Assembly: GCA_963383645.1 (NCBI GenBank)
Contig: OY726567.1
Span: 68,699,575-68,763,574, forward strand
Origin: Muscardinus avellanarius
Taxonomy: Eukaryota > Chordata > Mammalia > Rodentia > Gliridae
Direction: 5' to 3'
Length of the DNA: 64,000 nucleotides
Positions 1 to 12,012 of this stretch are shown in pieces (positions within the stretch are counted from its first letter, which is position 1; each line of letters starts with the position of its first letter). The position numbers and the translations under genes are program-made. Under the pieces are notes generated by a model. That model did no database searches. It worked only from the letters and a program-made list of their open reading frames with translations, and was not told the DNA's origin.

Positions 1-158
1 ACCAGGAAACTAAGGTTCACAGACAGCCTCAGCTACTTAGAGAGACCTTTACCAACTCAGTGAGACCCTGTTTCAAAAAATAAAAAGACTAAACATAGGA
101 AAGGGGGTGTAGCTTAGAGGTGCAATGTCCCTAGGTTCCATCTCTAATACCACAACAA
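1..158 (+). repeat. B1-ID SINE, cut by window start
   Basis: Right half of B1 (cagcctcagctacttag, gagaccctgtttcaaaa) and ID part (gtgtagcttagaggtgcaat). Confidence 0.8.
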
Positions 159-186
159 TAATAGAATAAAATAATATGTTTGCTGT

Positions 187-396
187 TAGCCAGGCTGGTG
201 GCTCACACTTGTAATCCCAGTACTTAGGAGGCTAAGATAGGAGGATCACAGGTTTGTGGCCATCCTCAGCTACTTAGTGAGGCCCTCTAGGATTTAGTGA
301 GACCCTGTTTCAAAATAAAGAATAAAACAGAGGGCTGGAGTTGTAACTCGGAGGTAGAATGTCCCTGGGTTCAACCCCAGTATTGAAAAAAAAAAG
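187..396 (+). repeat. B1-ID SINE, full length
   Basis: ccaggctggtggctcacact to ggttcaaccccagtattg with an A-tail. Confidence 0.88.
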
Positions 397-479
397 TTTG
401 CTCTTTATATAAACAAATGTATAGTGTTGATTCCAGAAATAGTTGTAATGAAGAAAATCATAATTGTAATGTGAGAGCT

Positions 480-715
480 CAAACTCGTGTGTCTCCTTCA
501 CCTTCTCTCAAGTGGTAAGAGGTACCTGAACCCTGCCTTTGTCTATGTAACCTTGCTATCCTTAATAAATCTTTGCTTGTGTCTTGTTTTTGATGAATCC
601 TGCAATTATTTTCAGAAGCAAACTTCAGGCACCCTTCCAGGCTTGAGTTCCCATTCTCCTCTTTGGAGGGCCTTCTTTAGTCCCCTGTGTGGTGACACCA
701 CTTTTATTTAACCCG
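480..715 (+). mobile_element. Possible LTR 3' part
   Basis: ccttaataaatctttgcttg looks like a retroviral R/U5 poly(A) region followed by a C/T-rich U5-like segment. No coding part is present; family unknown. Confidence 0.3.
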
Positions 716-961
716 TAAGTAAATTTATTTCTATTGACATAAGTAAACACAGATGAGTATATGGTAGAGAAAGAATAAAAAACTTCCTTTATTCAAAGAC
801 GAAATCATCCCTATAGAAATCCTAATTTAACTAATAAAAATAAGGTATCTATATTAGTTTAGCAAGATAGCATGATAAAAATCAACATTCAAATGCTTAT
901 TTATATACTGACAATAAACTACTAGAAGGTAAAAGTCAAAATAAAAAATACTTTCAAGATT

Positions 962-1055
962 ATCAAGTGCACACCTGTAATTCCAGCTACTCAGGAGCTT
1001 GATGGAAGAGAATTGCAAGTTAGAGGCCAAAGTGCACAATTTAGTGAGATCCAGT
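962..1055 (+). repeat. B1-part SINE fragment
   Basis: caagtgcacacctgtaattc to aatttagtgagatcc; the ID half is missing. Confidence 0.6.
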
Positions 1056-1599
1056 GACCAATACTATAATAAACAAATACAATTTCATAAATCAAAATTA
1101 TATATGTAAATATCTGGAGATGTGCACTTAGAATCATGCTTTATATTTGCTGACTCCTGGCAGAGCTCTGCCCCTTCTCCTTTGTGGGCAAAATGTGGTA
1201 CAGCTGCCATTTTGGTGACTTGAGAGCTGAGGTGTTGCCTGTCTCTGAGAGAGGCCACTTTAGATTGGTCTTTAGAAAAAGATGAGTTTATTGTTTAAAA
1301 CATGTATGCAAAGTCACATGTTAGAGGCTGTATTCACAGCCATTTCATTTCGATTGGTGAATTCATCTGAAGCCTATTTTAACTTTACCCCAGGGGAGCT
1401 CTAGCACATAATAGCATTGCAAGGTGGCCCTTCATTAATGCCAAAGGGGAAGCATTTTGTACCAAATGCCAGACAGCCATTCCTACCTGCTCTTTCTATC
1501 CCTCATTTCTTAATGATTACTTTATAAATCATATTTTCATGGTTCCAAGATACTGAAACAAGGCACTAATCTCCATTAAAGTTAAAAAGAAGACTATAG

Positions 1600-1710
1600 C
1601 CGGGGCGTAGTGGTGCACGCTTGTAATCCCCGCGCTTGGGAGGCAAAGACAGGAGGATCGTGCTGGTTTGGAGCCAGTCTCGCTGGCTTAAGAGACCCTG
1701 TTTCCAAATT

Positions 1711-1779
<69 letters not shown>

Positions 1780-1846
1780 GGTCTTGGAGTGTAGCCCGAA
1801 AGTAGAAGGGCTACCAGGAACCCCAGTACCACCCCCCCAAAAAAAG
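1600..1846 (+). repeat. Young-type B1-ID SINE with internal TA repeat
   Basis: ccggggcgtagtggtgcacg, ctggcttaagagaccctgtt, then a (TA)n expansion at 1,727-1,774 in the A-rich linker, then gtcttggagtgtagcccg. Confidence 0.88.
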
Positions 1847-2324
1847 GAAGAATTTAAGAATTATAAGAACTAAAATTTCTGACAATGTTACTATATAGTA
1901 TATATCACCAAAAATTAAAAACTAAGCAAAGTATTTATAAATAAAAAATATAATTATTATTACAATCTGTTAATACAATGTATCTGTAGTTAAATTAAGC
2001 AAAAGACAACTTAAGTTTTTAATATTCTTTCTAGATTTGAGTAACAGGTATACAAATATTGCACTGCAATTTCAGCATCTCTACTTAAATTTCAAGAAAC
2101 ACAAACCATGATGGAAATCTTGACAAAAAGTATGTTTTATAAAGTGAAAAAAATGTTTAAATCCATAAAGAGATGTAGCAGATAGCTAAATGTGAAATTT
2201 CATTGATGCAAATAAATCAATGGTTTCCTCATTATTCCCTACTGTTAAAAATGTTTTAATTAATTCCAAAAGATTTTTTAAAACGGGTTCTCAAATTTAC
2301 ATACTAGAACCCAAAACATAAAAT

Positions 2325-3210
2325 AAATTGGAGAAAATATTTGCAAATCATATTTTGATAAGGGATTATATTGAAAATATATAAAGAACTCCTACAATCC
2401 AAATAAAGACAATACCCACATTAAAACATAGAAACAAGACCTAAATATATTTCATTTTAAATAATAATTAAAAGACTAACAAACATGTGAACAGCTGCTC
2501 AACATCATTAATTACTAAGGGAACGCAAATCAAAATAACAATGAGACATTGCATCACACCCACTAGGGTGGATAGTAGCCAAAACAAAAAACTGCTCAAG
2601 AGGACATGGAGGAACTAGAGCCCTTGTGCAATACAGGGAGAAGGATCACAGTATAGAAGTTTACCAACAAAATTTAAAATTAGAATTCCATTCATCAATT
2701 TCACTTCTTGGTAAATATCCAAAAGAATTCAAAGTAGGGTATCAAAAGGTACCTCTGTACACTTTGTCATAGCAGGATTTTTCACAATAGTCCAGATATG
2801 AATGAAATCCCAAAGCCTAGATGAATAGACAAACATAATGTGACATATAATACAGAAGAATAATATAGATCCTTAAAATGGTAGGACATTTGAATATGTT
2901 ACAACATGGCTAAACACTGATGACTGTAGTGAAGGGAAATAAGACAGTCACAGAGACAGTCAGCTTCTGCCTGTATGAGTTATCTACCATGATACGACTC
3001 AAAGACAGAAACTGCAATGATGTCTTTCAGAAGCTGGACAAGGGAGACAGAGTAAACTGCTTAATGGCTACAGAGTTTTCAGTTCTTTGAAGAAAAAAAT
3101 TAATTATAGATATGGGAATATTCCTCACACTATTGAACTGTGCATTTAATAATGTTTGAGATGTTAAATATTTGCTATGTGAATTTTACCACAATATCCA
3201 AAAGTAAAAG
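2325..3210 (+). mobile_element. Old L1, end of ORF2 and 3' UTR
   Basis: Decayed L1 3' portion (gaacgcaaatcaaaataacaa, cactagggtggatag, ending gctatgtgaattttaccacaat). The same ancient insertion is present in unit 1 at 13,070-15,330, so it is part of the duplicated unit. Confidence 0.7.
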
Positions 3211-3221
3211 TATATGTTGAT

Positions 3222-3890
3222 TATAAAACTGGATGGAAGATCTTCAGAAATATAGGGATAAACTTACCATATGATCCAGCAATACCACTTGTGGATATCT
3301 ACCCAAAAGAATTAAGACAAAACTACCAAACAAATGCATGCATATCTATGTTCATATATTTACACAATTCACCATTCCAAACTATGGAACCATCCAAGAT
3401 GTCCATCAACAGATGCATGGATCACAATACTGTGGGATATGTACACAATGGAATTTTACTCAGCCATAAAGAAAAACACAATTACATCATTTACAGGGAA
3501 ATGGATGGAACTGGAGGACATTAAGCTAAGTGAGATTAGTCAGTCACAAAAAAATAAGAAATCAGATGCTCTCCCTAATATGTGGGAGCTAGGGAGAAAA
3601 TGGGTCACAGGAGGAACTCTAGACAAAGAAGGAGATACTAGAGATGAGCAAATTAGCCAACCTGAGGGGATGGGAGGTGGAAGAGGGAAATTCTCTAATG
3701 CACATGATGTACTTTAACAAACACAGCAATGTCAATCACTAAGCCAAACATGAGAAGGAGGAAAGGGGAAGTAATGGAACGGGAATTGGGTAAGGGCTAG
3801 TTGAATGATGTGTGGATGTATATCTCTACCATCTTGCACCCCATTAAGATGTATGACTACAATGCATAATAAGTTTTTAAAAATTATAAA
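3222..3890 (+). mobile_element. L1 3' end, 5'-truncated
   Basis: ORF2 C-terminal remnants (VGYVHNGILLSHKEK in one frame, MEFYSAIKKNTITSFTGKWME in another) and the 3' UTR ending atgtatgactacaatgcata. Inserted just beyond the old L1 and absent from the paralogous place in unit 1. Confidence 0.8.
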
Positions 3891-4324
3891 ACAAAATGAG
3901 TGGTGCTTGCTCTGTTGTATCAGTATGGAGCTACAAATATGATAGCCAACTAGAAACAGCACAAGCTTATAAACATAGTTTCATAAAACTGAAGGTCTCA
4001 ATGATAAATATGTTTTTACTTCTGTAGGGGAAAGTTAAGAAATTGTTAGACAAGGGCATAGAGTGATAGGTTATTTGGGTTTGATGTTCATATAGTGACT
4101 GCAGTGCTCACTGAGAATGTTGTATGAAGGCCACTGGCACAGAACATGACAATGGCAGTAGTATGGAAAATATCATATGCATCTACATGTATTTTTCAGA
4201 AGTGGAGGAGAAAGGACTATCTATATCTCAGGTGATATCTGTGTCTTGCACGTGACAATTAAATCTGAATCAACATAATGAAATATTTAATGCATTAAAA
4301 GCAATAACATCAAGCCAAATATCT

Positions 4325-4800
4325 GTTGTGTTAGTTTGTCATTGCCATTGACCAAAATACCTCACAAATACAACTTAGATGAGGAAATGCTTATTTTGGC
4401 TCATGGTTTCAAAGGATTCAGTGCTTGGCCTGCTGGCTCCAAGGTAGAAACATCATGTAGGTGTAGCAGTGAGAAGCTACTCACCTCAAAGCAGCCAGGA
4501 AGCAGAGAGAGACAGAAAGGGTCCAGGGACACATATCCCACAAAGCGACTCCCTCAATGTCCTACTTCCTCAAATCATGCTCCAACTTCCAACAGTTCTC
4601 ACCACCTGTCAAAGGCTTATTAAAATGGTTAATCCATCAAGTGGGTTAATCTGCTAATGAGATCACAGTCCCCATAATTTAATTTTTTTACCTCTTAACA
4701 TTGCTGCATTGTCTAACATATAAACTTTTAGGGAAATTTTTCACAAACCAGATCATCTGCTTAATTTCAAACTAGCTTAACTATCATAAGATAATGCCAT
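4325..4800 (-). mobile_element. MaLR-like LTR fragment, antisense
   Basis: gttagtttgtcattgccat, then accaaaatacctcacaaata, and later ctccaacttccaacagttct. It resembles the reverse complement of mammalian MaLR LTRs and the better preserved copy at 61,280-61,700. Exact family not determined. Confidence 0.45.
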
Positions 4801-4892
4801 GAATTAACAAATCATAGGTACCTTTTTATAATTTTTGATTGAGTTGAAAACAGTGTAAATTTTTACTCTTTTTTAAAATATACTTTTTTGTG

Positions 4893-5083
4893 AGTATGGT
4901 ACTTTGGACTGAGCCCAGGGGCATTTTACCTCTATACATACAGCCCTCTTCTTTTATTTTAAAATGGGGTCTAAGTTGTGGAAGACCTCACTAAATTGCT
5001 GAGGCTGGCCACGAACCTGAAATTCTTCTGTCTCAGCCTTCCAAGTACTAGGATAACAGACATTCACTACCATGCCCAGCTAT
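4893..5083 (-). repeat. B1-ID SINE
   Basis: Antisense copy from gtatggtactttggactgag to ctaccatgcccagct. Confidence 0.8.
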
Positions 5084-5132
5084 GAATATATTTTGGTGCA
5101 TTATAATTATACATCCTAATGAGGTTCAGAGT

Positions 5133-5133
5133 G

Positions 5134-5180
<47 letters not shown>
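5133..5180. repeat. (CA)n microsatellite
   Basis: About 24 uninterrupted units. A second CA tract lies at 5,446-5,488. Confidence 0.97.
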
Positions 5181-5183
<3 letters not shown>

Positions 5184-5445
5184 GTTGTGTTTCCCTTCAG
5201 ATAGCACCTCACTCCACTACATCCCCATAATTTGTTATTAGCACTATTTAAACTATCTTTCTCGTCTAGTCTCCCCTTTTCCCTCCCCACCTTCCTTTCC
5301 AAATCCCTTTTCACTATTCTGCTGGTATTTCTACCCATTTATCTGAAGTTCCTTGATTTTCCATATTCTCTCTACCTTCTACATGTAACAGAAAACATGA
5401 GATTTGCTAATCCATTCCACTCCTTCCTATAATCTCGCCACTTAC

Positions 5446-5454
5446 AGACACACA

Positions 5455-5488
<34 letters not shown>
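5446..5488. repeat. (CA)n microsatellite
   Basis: Begins with two cagacaca variants, then about 16 pure units. Confidence 0.95.
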
Positions 5489-5493
<5 letters not shown>

Positions 5494-5893
5494 AAAAGAA
5501 TTTAAAGTTTAAAGTTACATTGAAATCTTATATTTGATAGCAGGAACAATGCAAAGAATAACCTTTATGAGACATGATTAGATGGATGTTTTTGAGACAT
5601 CATGCCAACATTATAAGCATGTTTCAAAAAATTATTGCCGTACATGTGAGGAAAACATTTTTCTCTGTACTGAATGTCAGAAATAAGACTTTAAAAACAC
5701 TGAATTACTACTGATATTAAGAAGAATGGAACATTTTATCAGTTTCAAAATTCAAATGTTACCTTTTTTTAATTTTTGCAGTTTTCATCCTGTCTCATGA
5801 ATTATGTGTACTTTGCTTTGATAGCCATGAATATTTTTCATCTATTTAAGTAAAAGTGTATGAAACAAAGTGTGAAAATTCTTTTTTGAGATA

Positions 5894-6113
5894 AATCGTT
5901 AAGTCACATACTTTTTTGCATTTTTTTATTGGTGCGTTGTAGTCATATCTTACTGGATTACAAGATGGCAGAAGCATACATGCACACATCACTCAATTAG
6001 ACCTTAATCAATTTCCACACCTATCCCTTTCTCCCTTCCTTTGTCTCATGTTCCCTAATGTACATGATGTGCATTAATAAATATATCAAAGTCAATCGAT
6101 AAGTCACATACTT
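5894..6113 (-). mobile_element. Short L1 3'-end insertion with TSD
   Basis: About 180 bases of L1 3' UTR in reverse (starts tttttttattggtgcgttgt) flanked by tcgttaagtcacatactt (5,896) and tcgataagtcacatactt (6,096). Confidence 0.85.
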
Positions 6114-7459
6114 AATAAAAACATTTTGAGAAGTAGTCATGTGTTATTTTTGTGTCTATGATTTTAATACAACTAATACTTACTCATAAGGAGGCAGAAA
6201 GGAATAAGGAAGAAAATGAGCATTCAGCCTTCAGAAGAGCTATTATCAAGGACAAACTTGAGTGCACCATGGAAGAAATTTGCAGAGTAGGACAGGGAAA
6301 ATGCAGTCCATCCGTAAGTGGAAATAGCCCCCATTTCCTGTGAAAGCCTGTTGAGGGATTCTCTTCCAAGCCCAGCAATGAAGGCACTTTCTCCTCCCAA
6401 TCTGTGTCTGGGTTCTGATTATCCACAACTTAGTGTAAAAGAAAATTCTTTGCTTACCTGTGGGCTCTGTGATTCCATGCTGTGCAAATGCTGCAGTGAG
6501 AGGTCAGGTCTGTCCTGTGACTGGGATGAGACACTGAGCCCTTCCTTATAGGCTTACTATTCCCTGGGCCTCTCTCCCACCAGACTTGTGATTTTCAAAT
6601 TAATTCTATATCTGTGACAACAACTACATGGGGTATTAAGTGTAACTTTTAATTACTTTTTCCAATTACCAGTCAGTAAACACAATTAGAAATTATAAGA
6701 AAAAATTCAAAGAGACAATTAGGAGGTTTGAGGAGGAAACTTTTCTGTGAGCTCTTGGAGTGAACAGGATATCACATAGAGGGGTTCAGATGACACAGAA
6801 GTCCAACCCTAAGAAACAGGAAGCTAGTTGCATGGCTGTATCTGGATTTTGGCCAAACCAAGGGCCTTTTCTAGCACCTGGCATTCTGGGAGATTCCATA
6901 AGTCTGTACAGCACCAGCATTAAGGGGCTTGGAAGATGTAGATGCCACAGATCACTTTGGTCTCCGTTCTTTCAAACAATCTTTTCCGAGAGTCACTCAT
7001 GGGATTCAGAACAAGCTTTTAATTTTTCAAAACTTCTAAGAATTTGCTTCAGTGCCCACCTTTTAAAAACAGGCCATTCTCCACAGTCTCACAGCAGCTA
7101 ACTGAAGCTCTTTGTGTGCCTGATATTTTAGTCAAGATCTAGAATTCATTAAAAAGGGATTTTAACCCCAATGTATTTACTGAGTACTTTCCCTCTCGGT
7201 CAGAGACTTTTGAGGAGGAAATGTAATCTATTCATTAAATATACACTATGTGGAAAGCATATGCCCATTTGTATTTTTGTATTGAAACAATAATAAAAAA
7301 ATTAGTAATATAAATTCTGTCATTATAATAAAGACATAACTGTAGAAAATTTTGAATGTCAAGGGAAGACAAGTCAGGCAGAAATAAGATCAGGAAGTTT
7401 AAGGGGCATTTTAGGAAAGCCTAGCCATAAGATGGCATTTCTTTGTACTACTTGATATC

Positions 7460-7547
7460 TCTTCTTCTTCGTCGTCTTCTTCTAATTCTTCTTCTTCTTC
7501 TTCTTCTTCTTCTTCTTCTTCTTCTTCTTCTTCTTCTTCTTCTTCTT

Positions 7548-7595
<48 letters not shown>
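7460..7595. repeat. Compound (TTC)n-(TC)n microsatellite
   Basis: (TTC)n with early variants at 7,463-7,550, then (TC)n to 7,594. The unit 2 counterpart has only (TC)n. Confidence 0.97.
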
Positions 7596-7601
<6 letters not shown>

Positions 7602-7824
7602 AGGGAGCAAAGTGGGAAGGTTTATTGAGGCTGAGAAAAAGCTATAGATTTTTTGAAAATTTATATTGATAATGTAAGAAAAAATATTTCTCTATTTCCC
7701 ACTGATTTTGTAATAAAGACTAGCTAAAGCTGGAAAATAAATCTTACTCAAACTGTTTTGTGGTAGTAATTTTCTGTTGCTATAAGAATACCTAAGATAA
7801 ACATTTTAAAGAAGAAAAATTAGC

Positions 7825-8012
7825 TAGGCATGGTGGCGCACACTTGTAATCCCTGTGCTTGGGAGGCTGAGACAGGAGGATCGCACAGGTTCGAAGCCAG
7901 CCTCTGCTGGCTTAAGAGCCCCTGTTTCCAAATAAAAAATATAAAATAGGTCTGGGAGTGTAGCCTGGAGGCAGAAGGGTTCCATCCCCAGTAGCACCAA
8001 AAAAAAAAAAAA
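7825..8012 (+). repeat. Young-type B1-ID SINE
   Basis: ctaggcatggtggcgcacac to ccatccccagtagcacc; present only in unit 1. Confidence 0.88.
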
Positions 8013-8140
8013 GAAAAAAGAAAAAATAAGAAAGAAGAAAAATTTATTCTACTTCAGTTTCTGAGATTCCACTCATATGAAACTTGCTTTGCCTTATGAC
8101 TTTGGGACTATGGCAATACAGTCTACAACATTATTATTTT

Positions 8141-8463
8141 TTGGCAGTACTAGGGATGGAATCCAGAGGCCTTCTACCTCTGGGCCACACTCTCAGACCT
8201 ACTTTTTTATATTTTTTATTTGAAAACACAGTCTCTTAAGCCAGCGGCTGGCTTTGAACCTGCGTGATCCTCCTATCTCAGCCTCCCAAGCATGGGGATG
8301 ACAAGTGTGTGCCACCACGCCCAGCATTCATTCATTATTTTTAAACAGAGTCTCACTGAGTTGCAAAGGGACTCACTAAGTAGCTGAGGCTGTTCTCGAA
8401 AAGTGATCCTCCAGTCTCAGCCTTCCAAATGCTGAGATTACAAGTGTGCACCACCACACCCAG
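8141..8463 (-). repeat. Two antisense B1-ID SINEs in tandem
   Basis: 8,141-8,326 is complete (ggcagtactagggatggaat to accacgcccag). 8,338-8,463 is a B1 part only. Confidence 0.82.
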
Positions 8464-8867
8464 TTTACAACATTATTTTTATAAGATTTCTCACTTTGTC
8501 AGAAATCAAAGAAAGAGAAGGGAGGGGCTGTAGTCCCGACATCCTCTTCAAAGATTCAACCCAAATAACCCAGCTTCCTTCCACCAGCACCCACCACTTA
8601 AAGGTTTCACCACCTCTCAATACTGTCACAGAATGGCGACCAAGCTTTTGACAATGGGCCTCTGCATAGCACTTCCCAAATATACTTTTTTCAGGATAAA
8701 TATTAACCTGTGTTATTGAATAACAAATGTGACTTTTAGGGCTAGCAGAAAAGAAGAAAAAAGAAAAACTTTAAAGGCTTTGCATCATATACAGAGAATA
8801 TAAATATTTGGTTTATGTATATGAGTTTCATAATATTATAGTAATACATTTATATCCTGTTTAAAGC

Positions 8868-9395
8868 AGCACAATTCACAAGAGCCCAATTATGGAACCA
8901 ACCTAGTTGTCCATCAACAGATGAATGGATTACCAAACTATGGAATATATACACAGTGGAATTCTACTCAGCAATAAAGAAGAAAAAAATTATGTCATTT
9001 GCGGGGAAATGGAGAGATGTGGAGAACATTATGTAAAGTGAGATTAGCCAGTCGCAAAGAGTGAAGGCTCATACGTTGCTTCCTCATTAGCAGAAGTAAG
9101 GTAGTAACTGGGATACGAGAGGGACTTTAGATAATGCAGGAGAATCACCAGTGGAGATGTGGAGGTGGTCTAGGGATGGGTAGTGGTGGAGGGAGAAATA
9201 ATTAATGAAGGAAGCACACTGAATGTATGTGCAATTGTGAGAATACCAATGCCAATCTCAACATCATAGCTGGGGAAGAGGAGTGGGTCAGGAGGGAGCC
9301 AAGGGAAGCTCACCAAGTACTGCGTGCATGTATGCAACTATTACTCTGATATACATTATAATATGAGACTAAAATGCACCAGTAAAAAGTATCTA
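8868..9395 (+). mobile_element. L1 3' end, 5'-truncated (unit 1 copy)
   Basis: cacaattcacaagagcccaa, tccatcaacagatgaatgga, to actaaaatgcaccagtaaaa. Shared with unit 2 (29,105-29,560), so inserted before the duplication. Confidence 0.8.
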
Positions 9396-10029
9396 AAAGC
9401 AAATTACATCTTCAAAATAACAAATGAAGTAAATCACTTTGAACAAATTAGAATGACTTATTAAATTTAATTTTAAAGTAGAGTTATATCTTGTGCTGAT
9501 TTTGTCATCAGACAAATAAGGTTATCATGAGTTGTCATTTATATAAAAGAGTCTTACTTTCTAATGATTTAAAACTTATAAGTTACCTGCCTTGGGTTTA
9601 TGGGTTAGCTAAGTGCTATTTTCAGACATTATTGCATTTGTTCAGTTCAATGTCTCCACATGCGTTGCACTTAATTTTGTCTCAGAACTTTCACTCCGTT
9701 TCCTAGATATAAACATCAATGCTACACATGGCATCTGTCCATAATATATTCTGACAAACACGTGGTATATAGAGAATCACTGTAGAATATTCATTCCAAC
9801 ATTTAATATATATGACAAGGAAAATTTGACCTAAATCTAAAGACAAGATAAACTACACTAAACATTCCATATCATGGTCAACTGAACTGACCAAACAGCA
9901 ATTAATTTAAAATGTTTAAGTAATAAATTATAGATATATATGATTAAAGATGATTTTCCCCTGGCAAATAACAACAGAAAGTTGCCCATTTGTGGGTGTG
10001 TGGGTGTGTGTGTATGTTTGTATACAGAG

Positions 10030-10360
10030 ACTACTAAAAATTGAAACTATGGGCATTCTACCCTGAGCTACATCCCCAGCCCTATTTTTATTATATTTTG
10101 TACCCCAGTAAGATGTATGACTACAAGCTGGGTGTGGTGGCACACACTTGTAATCTCAGTACTTGAAAGGCTGAAAATGCCAAGTACTGCAAAATAAATT
10201 AATTACTATAATGCACAAAAAAATAATTTTTAAAAGAAACAGGGCTTCACCAAGTGGTGGAGGGCCTTGCTAAGTTGCTAAGGCTGGCCTCAAACCTGTG
10301 ATTCTTCTGACTCCACTCCCAAGTACTTGAATTAGTGGTGTGCACCACCACACCTTACAC
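10030..10360 (-). repeat. Antisense B1-ID SINE split by an L1 tail that itself holds a SINE scrap
   Basis: ID part at 10,033-10,097 and B1 part at 10,226-10,360 are antisense. Between them is L1 3'-end sequence (ccccagtaagatgtatgact ... ataatgcacaaaaaaa) containing a plus-strand B1 fragment (10,128-10,180). Confidence 0.65.
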
Positions 10361-10825
10361 ACTGCCCATTTTGGTATACTAAGTTCTGAAACAGAATACC
10401 TTGATAAAGTGGTTAATGATGATTTTATATGACAGAGGAGTCTATTTTGGAAGTTGGTATTAATGGCTTATATTCTTGGATACTTGGCCATATTACCATC
10501 TTTAATTTGCCTCACTAATTGCAGTGCTAGGATTAGAGTCAATTCTGTGCATGCAGTAAAAATCTATAACAAAGCTTCTGTTTGGCCAACTGTAAATATA
10601 AGAAGTTATTCAGTATATGATAACTCCTACTTTCAGAGCCTTTAGAATGAAAATAAAGGGACGGTATCAACATCAAGAAAGTGTCCTGGAACTTCTATGA
10701 TTCTTCTATCTACTGTATGTCACCACTGAATTACTGAATAAAGTCTGGTCCACACTGAGGCTTAGTCCTATGTACTGAATAAAACAATGTTTGACTGTGT
10801 CAGACCACAAACCACCAAAACAAAA

Positions 10826-11740
10826 TTACCTTTTCCCCCAGCAGGAAAAAGCGATTCTGTAGGCAGATTTGTTACTGCTGATGAGAATGAAGGGGCTAAA
10901 AGTAGGGAAAAATGTATCTACAAATGCAACAATGCTTATCACCCACATCCTTGCACTATTAAAGAGTGTTATACACATTAAAAGAAAGGAAGAGGCTGAG
11001 TAGGTAGAGACAAATGTGCACGCCAGAATAGAGATGGTCTGGGTCGCTCTGGCTTCAGGGGAGACTCCAGGTGAGTGGTGGGCACTGTGAAGATACTTTA
11101 CTTGCCTCTTGTGCCTGAGGAGGGTGCTCACCATGAACACATTTGCCCAGGCCATGAGACCCAGACACAAAACATCAATGAAGCAGAGGATCAGAAAATG
11201 CAGTGGAGTTGCGATGGTTCCAGAAACAAATGCTGAGCAGTACCCAAGGTTGAATGCATTCGTGGCATTTCTGCTGTGATGAAGGCCAGTCACTCTCATG
11301 ACAACTCTGGTGTTTAGAATCAGATGGAAAAGCCAGGAGATTAAACAGGAGGGACCAACATATTTGGAGGCTCTGTGTTTAAGCTTCATCCACCTGGTGT
11401 TGCTGGGGCTGATTGTGATTGCTTGGAAGCAGCTGAGCAGGCATGTGGTTTGCATGGAAGTGCCCCTGGCCACTCGATGAAGATAGACAATAAATTTACA
11501 TGCAGCATCATCCAGGAGATATTGCAACCCAAATTCCATCATTGTTTGAGGAATTCCTCTTGAGATAAGAACCAAGAAGTTTGCTAGCATCAAGTGCTTC
11601 ATAATCAGGTCTCTGAGCATCAAACTCTTTCCAGTCAAAACAGAGAAGAAATAATAAAATAGAAATGATGAATTTCCCAGGATTCCCACTGCAGTGTAAA
11701 AGGAGAAGAAAATCCCCGCTGTTGAATTCTCTCGAATCAT
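10826..11740 (-). CDS. Vomeronasal type-1 receptor (V1R), intact, tandem copy 1
   Basis: A single-exon seven-transmembrane pheromone receptor of 304 codons, normal V1R length. V1Rs act in the plasma membrane of apical vomeronasal sensory neurons and couple to Gi2. Seen in the sequence: N-terminal glycosylation site NST, TM1 with GILGNSS, the TM3 hallmark LHRVARG followed by CLLSCFQAITISPSN, an NAT glycosylation site and cysteine in extracellular loop 2, TM5 with CLGLMAWANVFM, an ARATQTI segment before TM6, and TM7 with FFPTFSPFILI. The start is the ATG complementary to 11,738-11,740. The open frame continues 32 codons further upstream into a B1-ID SINE but has no in-frame ATG there. The protein ends SCWGKR. 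It differs from the copy at 30,705-31,619 at about 25 residues by eye (about 92% identity). V1Rs usually have upstream noncoding exons; none could be placed. Confidence 0.95.
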   Translation of the reverse strand: MIRENSTAGIFFSFYTAVGILGNSSFLFYYFFSVLTGKSLMLRDLIMKHLMLANFLVLISRGIPQTMMEFGLQYLLDDAACKFIVYLHRVARGTSMQTTCLLSCFQAITISPSNTRWMKLKHRASKYVGPSCLISWLFHLILNTRVVMRVTGLHHSRNATNAFNLGYCSAFVSGTIATPLHFLILCFIDVLCLGLMAWANVFMVSTLLRHKRQVKYLHSAHHSPGVSPEARATQTISILACTFVSTYSASSFLLMCITLFNSARMWVISIVAFVDTFFPTFSPFILISSNKSAYRIAFSCWGKR

Positions 11741-11772
11741 TCTCCTTCTATCCAAAAAGAAAAGGAAAATAA

Positions 11773-11978
11773 AAGCTGGGCGTTTTGGCTCACATTTGTA
11801 ACCCCAGTACTTGGATGGTTGAGACAGAAAGATCACATGTTCATAACCAAGCTCAGCTACTTAGGCCTGATGCAACTTAGTGAGACCCTGTATCCAAAGA
11901 AAGAGTAAAAAATAGGGATGGGTGTATCTAAGAAGTAGAAAACCCTAGGGTTTAATCTCCAGTGCTGCAGAAAATGAA

Positions 11979-12009
<31 letters not shown>

Positions 12010-12012
12010 ATA
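11773..12012 (+). repeat. B1-ID SINE just upstream of V1R copy 1, with (AAAT)n tail
   Basis: gctgggcgttttggctcaca to tttaatctccagtgctgcag, then an AAAT-type repeat to 12,012. The same insertion is in unit 2 at 31,649-31,860, so it predates the duplication. Confidence 0.85.

Larger units (their letters stand above)
1861..6190. repeat. Tail of a tandem V1R duplication unit (unit 0)
   Basis: Unique stretches here align by eye with unit 1. About 1,905-2,100 (taaattaagcaaaag, aatattctttctagat) matches 12,635-12,830. 3,895-4,190 (gtgcttgctctgt...catcagtat, through tatttttcagaagtgg) matches 15,348-15,655. 4,240-4,290 (gtgtcttgcac) matches 15,908-15,950. Its V1R gene would lie left of the window. 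Divergence is clearly higher than between units 1 and 2. Confidence 0.65.
7765..8700 (-). mobile_element. MaLR-like LTR fragment, antisense, interrupted by SINEs
   Basis: aattttctgttgctataagaa at 7,768 and gaaaaatttattctacttcag to about 8,690 resemble an antisense MaLR-type LTR, split by SINEs at 7,825, 8,141 and 8,338. The unit 2 copy (about 28,780-29,085) lacks these SINEs. Confidence 0.45.

Noticed and set aside
5126..5338. Val-Cys repeat peptide and similar frames at 1,566-1,873, 28,155-28,491 and 63,177-63,461
   Set aside because: Translations of CA, TA, and CT microsatellites and SINE sequence.
6760..7101. 113-codon open frame in the shared module
   Set aside because: The frame is not kept in the paralogous modules at about 19.0, 27.85 and 34.5 kb.
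7443..7628. Leucine/serine-repeat protein
   Set aside because: Translation of the (TTC)n-(TC)n microsatellite.
11741..11836. Longer N-terminus for V1R copy 1 (and 31,620-31,667 for copy 2)
   Set aside because: The upstream frame has no ATG (it opens at GTG) and is SINE-derived; V1Rs of 304 residues are complete from the chosen ATG.
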